Shown here: piece after piece, positions 54,660 through 64,000 of the stretch
How positions within the stretch are numbered: the stretch's first letter is position 1
Layout: each line of letters starts with the position of its first letter
Assembly (NCBI GenBank): GCA_025200525.1
Contig: CM045758.1
Location: 1,488,001 to 1,552,000 of the forward strand
Source: Camellia lanceoleosa
Taxonomy: Eukaryota > Streptophyta > Magnoliopsida > Ericales > Theaceae
Reading direction: 5' to 3'
DNA: 64,000 bases
Program-made: the position numbers and the translations under genes
The notes under the pieces: generated by a model
Seen by the model: the letters and a program-made list of their open reading frames with translations, nothing else
Databases searched by the model: none
What the model was told of the DNA's origin: nothing

Positions 54660-55636
54660 GATTCCCACATATTTACTGTTAATATGACACAAGCGAGCAT
54701 ACCAAAAATTAATAGAAGACAACATGTAAACCGAATTAGTAGATGGTTTATTAATCTCAACATTCAATTTGAACATCCCATCACAAGCATAACCCTTACC
54801 CACAAAAATACCCTTCTTGGTAATCACATATTGATCAGATTCCATAGTTTGCTTAAAACCAGCCTTATTTAACAAATAGCTTGACATCAAATTCTTCCTC
54901 ATGGACGGTGTATAAAGTACATCTTTTAAAGTAAGCACACGTCTAGAGGTGAACTTAAGGTCAACCTCACCACTCCTAAGTATCTTGGTTTGACTAGAGT
55001 CACCAAGCATAATTGTTTTCTCATCATCAAAAGAAGTATATACCTTGAACCAAGCTTGATCATAACAAACATGTCTATTGGCACTAGAATCTGTCCACCA
55101 ACCATCCACATAATTAACCATGCAAATGTCTGTAATCATCGCCGCAAATGGCTCCTCGATAACGTTAGCCTTTGGGGCAGGTGTACGTTTTCAGAATTTA
55201 CAAGTTCGAGCAATATGCCCACTTTTGCCATTTGTTGTGAGGTTTACCATAATTCTACATATTCTTTTTATAAGGCTTCAAATAAGCATTCTTGGAATTG
55301 TGACCTTTGGGTAAGTTATTATTTGTTGAAACAAAGTTTACCTTTGTGGTAGAATTGCCATTACTCGCTTGTGTTATTAATGCATCTTGGCCTCTAGCCT
55401 CCTCTTCTACTCGGATGCGAGTGATCAACGCCTCTAAGGAAGTCTCCTTTGTTTGTGGCGCATGCTCTTTTGGAATTCTCTCCAAGATGGCGATAGCTTG
55501 TCAACAAGTCCTGCAACTAGCAAGTTGTCACCAATCTTGATGCTTTTAGATCTTACTTCTATAACTATCATTTGGAAATCTTGTGCTTGCTTCACAACAG
55601 ATTTTCCATCTACCATTTGGAAGCGAAAAAAGTGGC
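54660..55636 (-). pseudogene. Copia 1 gag C-terminus, protease and pre-integrase region
   Basis: Gag parts ([36 protein letters not shown]) are split by a frameshift near 55440. Protease starts [19 protein letters not shown], where the expected DSGA active site reads DSSA. Conserved phrases follow ([45 protein letters not shown]), then the pre-integrase [17 protein letters not shown], interrupted by the solo LTR at 54654. The gag N-terminus is deleted at 55636. Confidence 0.88.
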
Positions 55637-55880
55637 TAGAAAAGAGTAGATGAGAGGGACTATTTATAGGCCACTAGGACCTTACAAGTTACACCAAAAA
55701 TAAAGATGATCATTAAACTAGAGAAAATGGAGTAACTCCAAAAACTAACTCACCACCAAGTTTATGAATTCTAATTACTCTCCGTTCATGAACAAGATAT
55801 GAGGTTACCAAAGTAATGAAACTCCATTCATGAATAAGATATATCAATAAATAAATAAAAGATATTAAAATGGACCAACT
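55637..55880 (-). mobile_element. 5' LTR of copia 1, truncated
   Basis: 244 bp aligning with the outer part of the 3' LTR. The minus strand retains a CTATAAATA TATA box (55661-55669), but the rest of the LTR, primer site and leader are deleted. Confidence 0.85.
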
Positions 55881-55885
55881 GAAAG

Positions 55886-56316
55886 TTTCTTAACCATTTT
55901 GATTAATTCGATTAATTAAATTCTAGAAAAAAAGAAGTGTTGGATTTCATGTTTTGAGAATTTTATTCATCTAGTCAAGAGATTTCCGAACATATAAAAT
56001 ATCTCCAAATAGGTTTATTTTAGGAGAAAATTTAGTAAAACAGTTTCAATTTTTCTAGTAAAATAGTCTTATTACTGTGTTTGCTTATGATGATGTTGCA
56101 TTATCGCATGATGGTATACCTTGGCATTGTAATGGTATTAATCTTATTGACTCTTTTGTGTGTGTGTGTGTGTGTGTGAATTTTGAGTTCTTTCATGTCT
56201 TGATTTATAATCAAGGAAATTACTGCAAAATATTTTTGTATTCATGGAATGATAAGTGGAAGTTTAACTTTATTGTTATATATATGCTTATAGTTGCATA
56301 GTTGGAATGCCAACAT
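55886..56316. other. Unassigned sequence between the two copia elements
   Basis: AT-rich, with a (GT)n run at 56157-56178. Nothing else supported. Confidence 0.4.
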
Positions 56317-57489
56317 TGTTAAACCCATAGTGGTGTGTGTGTAAATTAAATGTATAAATTAAATAAACAATAAAATAAAATAATTCAGAAAATAATTATA
56401 TAAATTATTTTTCGAACTAAACGCTTACAGAAATTAATGTCGAGACTTGTGTTGGACACAATCTCCTTAAAGTAGATTTCGCCCTCGCTCTGGTGCTTCA
56501 AGTTTTAACCGGCGTTTACTTCCCAAGAAGCAACGACTAGTACTTAAATTTGAAGCACTACAAATTCAAGTCTGGTGAACCAAAACTCTGTTGTAACTCT
56601 CTCTTTTCCTTTCTAAAATTAAATGTAGAACAGATGTAGAAACACAAAGAAGATCAGAGAAAGAATGATGAAATTATAATGAAAAATATGATCAAATGAA
56701 CTGTTGGAAGCAGGCTTTATATAGGAGAAAAAGTGCTTTTTCGGAACAGGTACCTAATAGGAAAAACCTATTCAGAATAGGAACAAATTTGTTCAAAATA
56801 GAAAAAAATCTGTTCGGATGGAAATTGCACTTGTTCGGGTGGACCTTTTGAATCTGTTCAGGTATGGACCTTATGAACCTGTTAGGGATTTGTTTGGGTG
56901 AAGGAAAAATTTTGGACCAATTTATTTTGAATTTTGAAACCAAAATTAAAATAAATAAAGAAAAAGATTCAAATGTTTTTGGCCCAAAAAGATAAGTATT
57001 GGGCCAGACAAGCCCAACCCAACCTTACACCACGCACTCGCGCCCAAGCCTAGGCCCAGCCCAGCCCACCCGGACAGATGGCAGCGACGGCGCAAGCGTG
57101 TGGTTTTTAGTTTTGGGTCTAATGGATCTAGCCCATTTTATCCGTAACCTCACCCTTCCACAAACTTGGATACCCCTTGGGGCCCATCCCAAGTATCCCA
57201 AGCTAAGGTATATAAACCCATTCAAATCCATAAGCCTTTCCAATGTGGGACAAGCACATTTCACAAATGTGTAAGAAACCCACCTAAAGCCATTCCACGA
57301 ACCCGAAAACGCGCATTGAATTCTCATTCATCCAGAAATGGTTTTGGCAACCAAATAAACGGTTTTATTCATTACGCAACATTAAACATGAACCCAATTA
57401 GAAACGTTAAAAATAACGCTTGTGTCCCACCTTAATTAATGCTCAAAGTTAGCAAAAAAATGAGGTTATACAAAAGCCATTTTCCAACA
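56317..57489 (-). mobile_element. 3' LTR of copia 2
   Basis: The inner end TCCAACA at 57489 is followed by ATCCCCCAC (a polypurine tract on the minus strand). The outer end is taken at TGTTAAA (56317); a start at about 56299 is also possible. A minus-strand TATA box CTATATAAAG lies at 56715-56724. Degenerate TGTTCGG/TGTTCAG boxes occur at 56760-56890. Confidence 0.65.
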
Positions 57490-58072
57490 ATCCCCCACAT
57501 GAATGGAATTCACAAGAACAGACATGCAACAAGATGTAGACAAAGAAATAGTACATTAAGAAGATATACCACATCGAAATAGGTAGCTTTTGGATTTGAA
57601 CCTTCTCTAGTGAAAGCCTATCGGACTTGTTGGCTAACCAGTGGACGTGATGTCTTGAACTGTTCAACTATTTGTGTAAGCCAAGACAATAGACTACACG
57701 TAGTGTATCCGAAGACACAGTTTGGTTTTTACTATTGTGCTCATTTTGGCACTGAACAACGCCTAGTAATTCATGAGTGCTTTAGAGAATTTAGCCTTTT
57801 CAATTCTCGTAAAACCAGCCCAGTTCACACTCATATAGGTAACTTCTTATTAAAAGTATCTTGCTATACCCCACTTGGATGTCCAAGCTATAAAAATCGT
57901 TAAAAGCAAAGCTTATCCTACTAACATTGTAGGTATCACTCTTCTTATCATAGAAATGGGTAGGAGTCAACCTCTTTAGTGATACGTGAAGTCATCCATA
58001 ATTTGATTGTCCCTTTGAACCTAGATCTTGGGATCTCCAGTCAACTAGGTAAGGTTACCATTATGGCGACTT
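57490..58072 (-). other. 3' untranslated region of copia 2
   Basis: Between the RNase H stop and the LTR, starting with the polypurine tract (minus strand GTGGGGGAT). Distantly similar to the copia 1 equivalent. No frame supported. Confidence 0.55.
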
Positions 58073-58863
58073 TTAGGTAATAGGCTTTGATCCTATTCCT
58101 CTTGATAAATGGTACACTTGCTCTCTGGCTAGCCCTTTAGTCAATGGATCCGCAATATTCTTCTTTGACTTTACATATTCTATGGAAATTATTCCATGTG
58201 AGAGAAAATACCTAACGGTATTATGTCTTCGACGAATATGTCGAAGCTTACCGTTATACATATGATTTTGTGCCCATCCTATTACTGCTTCACTATCACA
58301 GTGAATACATATAGTTGGCACAGGTTTAGGCCATATTGGAATGCCTTCTAAGAAATTACGAAGCCATTCTCCTTTTTGTTTTGTTTTATCTAATGTGATA
58401 ACTCATATTTCATTGTTGACCTTGCTATGATTGTTTGCTTGGAAGATTTCCAAGAGACTGCAACACCTCCCAGGGTAAAGACGTATCCACTAGTGGATTT
58501 TGAGTCTTTAGTATCTGATATCCAATTTGTATCGATGTACCCCTCCAGTACTGCTGGATATTTGGTATAATGTAAGCCATAATTCTGGATATGTCTTAGA
58601 TACCTCAGTACCCTAATTATAGCTTTCCAGTGATTGGACCCTGGATTACTTGTGTACCTACTCAATTTGCTTACAGCATAGGCTATATTTGGCCTAGTGC
58701 AATTCATTAAGTACATCAAGCTTCCGATTATCCAAGAGTACTCTAATTGTGATATGTTTGCACCTGTATGTTTTGACAAATGAAGACTAATGTCAACAAG
58801 TGTTTTAGCAGGATGGTCGTCATGCTTTCCAAATTTCTCCAGAATCTTCTCAACATAGTGAGA
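58073..58863 (-). pseudogene. Copia 2 RNase H
   Basis: [60 protein letters not shown] and STMKYELSH, then a frame break. The C-terminus (58073-58321) has ICIHCDSEAVIGWAQNHMYN, IRRRHNTVRYFLSHG and NIADPLTKGLAREQV. The change to STMKYELSH from the usual STMEAEF weakens the catalytic Glu position. Confidence 0.87.
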
Positions 58864-59760
58864 CTAAGATAAAGCATATCCTTCAGATATTCTAGTAATT
58901 TTTATTCCTACAATTACATCTGCTACTCCCAGATCTTTCATGTCAAACTTTTTGTTCAACATTTTCTTTGTGGATTTAATCAAGCCATTATTGCTTCCAA
59001 TAATGAGCATGTCATCCACATAAACACAAAATATGACATAGACACATTTGTCATATTCGTTTATCTTAAAACCATCTGAAAGCATAGCGTGATCAAAATT
59101 TTCATGCCATTGTTTTGGAGCTTGTTTTAATCTATAAAGGAATTTGACAAGTTTACAAACCTTTTTTCTCTTGGCCAGGAACTGAAACCCTTCCAGTTGT
59201 TCTATATAGATTTCTTCATCTAACTCACCATTCAAAAAGGCTATTTTAACATCCATTTGATGTATTTCCATATTAGACAAAGCTGCAATGGCAATCAATA
59301 TGCGAATAGATGTTATTCTTATCACTGGTGAATAGGTGTCAAAATAATCAAGGCCTTCATTCTAACTGTATCCCTTAACAACAAGCCTAGCCTTGTATTT
59401 ATCTATTGAACCATCTGCTTTTATTTTTCTCTTGAATATCCACTTATATCCAAGAGGTTTACACCCTGGTGGAAGATCCACTAATTTCCAAGTATGATTC
59501 TGCAGTATTTATTCAATTTCACTATTTACAACCTCTCTCCACAATGGAGCTTTAGGACTTGACATTGCTTCCTTGAAGTTTTGAGACTCATTTTCTAACA
59601 GGTATGTCAAAAAATTTGGACCAAATGATTTAGAGATCCTAGCCCGCTTGCTACGTCTAGGTTCATCTGATTCATTATCATTGTGATCTTCACTGCTACC
59701 TATAGCAGTATCAAAAGTTCTTTTATTTGAACTTTTCTCTTCAGTTTCCTTATTAGGAAA
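58864..59760 (-). pseudogene. Copia 2 reverse transcriptase
   Basis: The N-terminal part (about 59600-59330) has WKLVDLPPGCKPLG, YKWIFKRKIKADGSIDKYK and stops. The open part 59325-58864 has HQMDVKIAFLNGELDEEIY with the catalytic Asp intact, LKQAPKQWHENFD and CVYVDDMLIIGSNNG (YVDD). A stop after EGYALS precedes [11 protein letters not shown]. Better preserved at its catalytic residues than copia 1. Confidence 0.9.
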
Positions 59761-59766
59761 AATGTG

Positions 59767-60693
59767 TTAAAAAAATGACACATTCCTTAACTCAATAATA
59801 GTACTTACATGCATATCCAGACTTTCAGATCTATGAACTAAAAATCTATATGCACTATTAGTTGCATAACTAATGAACACACAATCAACTGTTTTTGGTC
59901 CTATCTTAGTCGTTTTGGGACTAGAGATTGCCACCTTGGCCAAACACCCCCACACTTTAAGGTAATTATAGGTAGGTCGTCGACCTTTCCATAATTCATA
60001 AGGTGTTTGATTGAGTTTCTTCTGGGGTACCCTGTTAAGGATAAAGTTAGCAGACAAAATCACCTCCTCCCACAAGTTCTAAGGTAACCCTGAACTAATC
60101 AACATGGCATTCATCATCTCTTTAAGAGTTCAATTCTTTCTCTCAGCAATTCCATTTGACTGAGGAGAATAGGGTGTAGTGGCTTGGTGAATGATACCAT
60201 GTTCAGAACAAAATTCTTCAAATGGTGCATCATATTTACCATCTTTGTCACTCCTCACTATCTTAATAGTTTTGCTAAGTTGATTTTCAACTTCAAGTTT
60301 ATATTGCCTAAAAGTTTCTACAGCTTCATCTTTACGTCTCAATAAGTAAAAATAGCAATATCGAGTGCAATCATCAATAAAAGTAATAAAGTACTTCTTA
60401 CCTCCTCTAGTTTGAACAAATTTTAAATCACAGATATCTGTGTGAATTAAATTTAGAGGTTCGGTACTTCTTTCAACTTTATTAAATGATGTCTTACTGA
60501 GTTTTGCCTCAACACAAATCTCACATTTATGATTAGAATCAAATTCTAAATTTGGTAAACATTCTAAAGCAACAAGTCTATGCAAAGAATTAAAATTAAC
60601 ATGTCCTAATCTACCATGCCATAAAAAAAAAAAAAGAGTCAGTAATATAAATAGAAGATATGTTCTTATTATTAATAGCCAAATCAGGTACAA
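59767..60693 (-). pseudogene. Copia 2 integrase
   Basis: Zinc-binding HGRLGHVN...[12 protein letters not shown], then the core with [11 protein letters not shown] (first Asp), [30 protein letters not shown] (second Asp) and [15 protein letters not shown] (Glu). A stop follows RKN at 60130. The C-terminus continues at 60075 with LWEEVILSANFILNRVPQKK, PYELWKGRRPTYNYLKVWGC and a SAYRF end. Confidence 0.9.
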
Positions 60694-60699
60694 CAGTAT

Positions 60700-61411
60700 T
60701 TACATTGAGCTTAAAAGTCCGTCACTCATATGACCTCGCCCCACATACAGGCCACTCTTGGAGAGTACAACCTTGTCAGATTCAAAGACTAATTTAAACC
60801 CATTCTTAACCAACAATGACTCATAAATCAAATTTTTATGAATTTCTGGCACATAGAGTACATTGTTAAGAGTGAGTTCTTTTCCCGAGGTCATTTTCAG
60901 TACGATCTTTCCTTGTCCTTCCACAGTTGAAGTGGAGGAGTTTCCCATAAAAAGCTGCTCTCCATTTTCCATCACTTTGTAGGTTGTGAATATCATCTTA
61001 TCTGCACAGATATGGCGGGTTGCTCCAATATCCACCCTCACTCCTTGGGATTGCCCACCAAATTTGCTTCAGAGATGACTACAGCAAGATTGATGTCTAC
61101 CACTCCATCGAAAAGATAAAAATCCTTGGCTATGTTGGCTTGTGTGGGCTTTTTGCTTGAACTCCCTCCGTCCTTGTAAACGTGACAATCCTTAGCGTGA
61201 TGCCCATCTTTGCCGCACACAAAACACTTGCCTTTGAACCTCTTGTTAAACCCATTGTTGATCCATTTATTAATCTTACTAGTGGATCTTTGTTTGCGAC
61301 CATTGCCATCATGCTTCCGCTTCTTGTTGTTGAACTTTGACCCTTGTCCATGGTTCACAACATTTGCTTTAGCCTGCATGACATGGTTTATTGACTTCTT
61401 GTCGGAACCAC
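60700..61411 (-). pseudogene. Copia 2 gag zinc knuckle and protease
   Basis: Gag C-terminus with the CCHC knuckle CFVCGKDGHHAKDC (near 61190-61230) after a basic NKWINNGFNKRFKG stretch. Protease begins [14 protein letters not shown], where the expected DSGA reads DIGA; then [22 protein letters not shown] and a pre-integrase stretch ([14 protein letters not shown]). Gag is cut at about 61411; the open frame continuing to 61598 is a chance fusion into the neighbouring LTR. Confidence 0.87.
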
Positions 61412-61819
61412 GGTATGCTAAAATATGGATGCACGCATGCATTGCATAAGGTATGCTAAAATAAACATGCCCTAATCTACCATCGTAAGCGGGTAAATAA
61501 AAGGGAAGAAAGAACTGGGGGTTTGGAAAACATGCACACCACTCACACACGCTTATTACAGATTTTCCCTCGCTCGGAGGGACCGAAAGAATATACAAAT
61601 TAATTAACTACGTAAGCTAATTAAATATTACAGAACAATTAAATTAACTAAACGAATTAATCAATCTAATTAAAACAGTAAAGCCCTCGGGAAGCGGGTC
61701 GACATCTGGCGCATGTTCGACTTGCTCTAATCGCCGCCATGCATAGTCGCCTCTGTTTTCCTACTTTGCTCCTCCGAAACCGCCAAAGTCTCGTGAATGC
61801 CTCTCAGATCTTCGGGGAT

Positions 61820-61930
61820 CCCACCGGCTAAGTAGAATGACCACCGGCACTAGGATGTGGCCATCGGCACAAAATGAACCCATCGGCTGATGACTTACTG
61901 CCGGCCGGCACAAAATGTTACCGGTCGGCA
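61820..61930. repeat. GCCGGC-type palindromic boxes in LTR A copy 6
   Basis: CCACCGGCTAAG, CCACCGGCACTAGG, GGCCATCGGCACA, CCCATCGGCTGATG, TGCCGGCCGGCACA and TACCGGTCGGCAAA over 110 bases, spaced 15-25. Same theme as the U3 boxes of copy 2. Confidence 0.65.
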
Positions 61931-63791
61931 AACAATGCCTGCAGAACCTGCAACTCACGGCAGCAGAGGGCAAAACTTGTATGGCAATTCAATTCAAACA
62001 ATGTATGCACCAATCATGCCCCCTATCATGTTTGCAACTCAAAGGGGTATGTGCCTCAATTCTAGGGCCATCAATCACGCATTTCCATGCATGATGGCCT
62101 AAAGAATCAAGTGTGCACTTTCATGTCAAATGAAATGCAAACCAATCAAACAAAACAAGGCCCAATTCCTATCACCAAATCAAGGAACAAGGCATGCATG
62201 CAAGATGCAATGCAACCTAGGCATGCAAGCTAAGGATGCAACATGGCATGACAAGGCACTTGTGCAAGCATGCTAGCAAACATGAGGTAAGCATGCAACC
62301 AAGCAAATGATGGTCTTAAACATGATCTAGGTAACTCTAATTAGGCCTAAAATCAGTGGCCAAAACCAAGGAAATGAAGGCCAAAATACACACACACATG
62401 CATGCAATCATGGTCCAACACCTTAAGCATAAACAAGGCAACTCTTAAGCACACTTAAAGAGACCAAACAATAGACAATTAGCATGCAACACAAGCTCTG
62501 AAATTGCACAAAATAGAGGTGCCAAACCAACTAATTCAAGCAAGTAAAGCATGCAAATGGCCCAAGTACTTGAGGCAAGCCAAGAGGCTTAAACCAAGGT
62601 CAAACCCACCAAGCCTCACAAGGCTAAGGGGACTCAAAACAGGTCAAAGGCAGACCTAAACAACACCTAAGGAACACCTAGATGGCATCTAAAAGGCTCA
62701 AGTCCAAAGGCATGCACAAATGCACTTTCAAGGAGCATACAACACAAGCTCATAAGGCGTTAAAGAGGCATGCAAGGCAAGCATACAAACATGTTAAAGG
62801 GACTGAAATAACATGAAAAATGACTCTAATCCACTAAATCAAAGCAAACAAAGCATGCTATACACTTACATACTTAAGGCCAACAAGCCCAAAAATGCAA
62901 AGAGGCTATATAATGCATGCTAGGGTCGACTCAAACAACCCAAGACAAACCTAAAGCATGGCAAAATAAGCATAAAAGCTTCACAAATCTAAGCCTAAAA
63001 CATGCTAAAACAAAGGCACACAACCTAAGGCATATTAAGGCAATCACAAGGCATTACAAGGTAGGTATGCAAGGCATGCATGGTACACCAAAACCAACTT
63101 AAAACCATGTTATATTATGGCAATATAAGCATGAAAAACAGTCATAGCATGCTCAACACACACTCAAATATAAGCTCCCTTAAGAGACCAAAAATGGTCC
63201 CTTTCAAGGACAACAAGGAGAGGGGGTGGCCCTCCCCTTTTTGGGACTTCAAAGCATCACCTTCACCACTGAAATCCCTCAAGATTTCAGTGGTGAAGAG
63301 ACCCAAACACCAAAATCCCGGAGCTCTCACAAGATGGCACAAAACAAGGGCCTTACAAGGCCTAAGAGGGGTCAAACTTCCCCAAAGCACAAAACACTCT
63401 TAATAAACTATCACGAGGGCCTAAAAACAGAACTTTTTTGTATTAAACACTAAGCACAAAAACAGTTCTAAGATAGGAAAAAATAAGATCCAAGAAAGGG
63501 GTAAAAAGGGAGTAAAATGGTTACCCTTGTAGACCTTTTCACAAATGGTGGTTTTGTGGCCTCCTTGAGCTCCAATCCAGCCAAGAACAGCAAGAATAAG
63601 CCCTTAGAACCTCAGTAGCCAAGGGAAGGTGAAACACTAGGTGCTTGTGTTCAATAGTATGGACTAAAACACACACAAGAGTAAAATAGAGATAGGATGT
63701 GTATTGAACCCTAACCCTAAAACCAGAGCTTCCTCTGTATTTCCTAAGCAAAAAGCTCTAATTTTTCTAACCCTTGAGCAAAGGAGAGGAG

Positions 63792-63812
63792 GGCTCCTCT
63801 TATAGAGGAGCC
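63792..63812 (-). promoter_or_regulatory. TATA box within a 9-bp hairpin, LTR A copy 6
   Basis: GGCTCCTCT-TAT-AGAGGAGCC forms a perfect 9-bp stem with a 3-base loop. On the minus strand the centre reads CTCTATAAGAGG, a TATA-like element in the position expected for the LTR promoter. Confidence 0.45.
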
Positions 63813-64000
63813 AATCTTGTAAACTTACAATGTAAGCTAACAAGAGGGGCATCCCTCCCTACACGTGTATGGAGGGAAGCAAATGCCACCACTGCTTCAA
63901 AATATCTCCAAAAGCAATTAACAAGAGTCGGTAGGCCAAAAATGTCATTTTGACAAATTGATCACGATGCAACAAAGAGTGCCGACCGGCAACATACAGT

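Larger units (their letters stand above)
45425..55885 (-). mobile_element. Ty1/copia retrotransposon 1, dead, carrying two solo LTRs
   Basis: Minus-strand element with the order gag, protease, integrase, RT, RNase H, which is copia type. LTR ends are TGTTGGT and ACCAACA (last base T in the 5' copy); flanks are TAAAG (45425-45429) and GAAAG (55881-55885), four of five matching. The 5' LTR lacks its first ~300 bp and the 5' leader and gag start are deleted. A family B solo LTR lies in the 3' LTR and a family A solo LTR splits the pre-integrase region. Many stops and frameshifts. Confidence 0.85.
56317..61411 (-). mobile_element. Ty1/copia retrotransposon 2, 5'-truncated and dead
   Basis: Minus-strand element with 3' LTR (about 56317-57489), 3' region, RNase H, RT, integrase, protease and the gag zinc knuckle. 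The 5' LTR and most of gag are missing: at about 61411 the sequence switches to an inverted family A LTR. Multiple in-frame stops in integrase, RT and RNase H. Related to copia 1 but a different family (about 1.2-kb LTR versus 0.6 kb). Confidence 0.85.
61412..64000 (-). mobile_element. Family A LTR copy 6, inverted and truncated
   Basis: Read on the minus strand it matches family A: GGTCCCTCCGAGCGAGGG (61574), TGTAATAAGCGTGTGTGAG, TTCCAAACCCCC and TTTATTTACCCGCTTACGATGG. The last ~950 bp, including the cloverleaf region, are missing at 61412. The 5' end lies beyond the right edge. It has GGCCGGC-type boxes (61820-61930) and another at 63980-63992, and a TATA box inside a hairpin (63792-63812). 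No coding sequence. Confidence 0.75.

Noticed and set aside
61038..61598. 186-codon single gene including a gag zinc knuckle
   Set aside because: The N-terminal 60 or so residues come from the inverted family A LTR; only the part left of about 61411 is copia gag.

Overview
The window is plant nuclear DNA, almost certainly from a eudicot with a repeat-rich genome; I cannot name the species. The evidence is intron-bearing remnants of a plant gene, plant-type LTR retrotransposons (a Ty3 chromovirus and two Ty1/copia elements), CACTA DNA transposons, and no intact host gene. Nearly all of the 64 kb is transposon sequence in nested layers. Many element boundaries can be set to the base from terminal motifs and target-site duplications (TSDs).

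Layout. 1-3.6 kb: minus-strand open frames of unknown function, then an LTR-like stretch with a TATA box and a primer-binding-like site. 3.6-7.0 kb: an LTR fragment, an unassigned AT-rich stretch, a 1.2-kb solo LTR (family C, TSD CAAAA) and the end of a CACTA-type element. About 7.6-12.6 kb: a family A LTR carrying a 1.3-kb minisatellite of a ~74-bp palindromic unit. 12.6-15.1 kb: mostly unique sequence with a broken three-exon fragment of an ISWI-type chromatin remodeller. About 15.1-23.8 kb: a family A LTR interrupted by a second family A LTR (15288-19487) and by an inverted family C solo LTR (20855-22092, TSD TGGTT). 24.2-24.5 kb: a CACTA end.

25668-44078 is one CACTA transposon (TIR CACTACAA, TSD TTT). 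It contains a family A solo LTR (26184-29393, TSD CCCTC) and a full-length but dead Tekay-type chromovirus (30278-39237), and has internal tandem repeats. 45425-55885 is a dead Ty1/copia element on the minus strand. A family B solo LTR (45775-48092, TSD GACTA) sits in its 3' LTR and a family A solo LTR (51453-54654, TSD CTCAT) splits its pol. 56.3-61.4 kb is a second dead copia element lacking its 5' end. 61.4-64.0 kb is a truncated inverted family A LTR that runs off the right edge.

The most interesting signal is in the family A LTRs. In four copies a long-range stem of 11-18 bp encloses two or three short hairpins. The arm sequences change between copies and between hairpins while pairing is kept by compensatory or G-U changes. 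This looks like a conserved cloverleaf-like RNA fold, followed about 0.1 kb downstream by another covarying hairpin. A second theme is that each LTR family carries many copies of its own short palindrome (TTCGAAG, GCTCGAGCG, GGCCGGC-type, GGCCTTYGGCC, GCCTCG...CGAGGC). I see no intact, clearly functional protein-coding gene.
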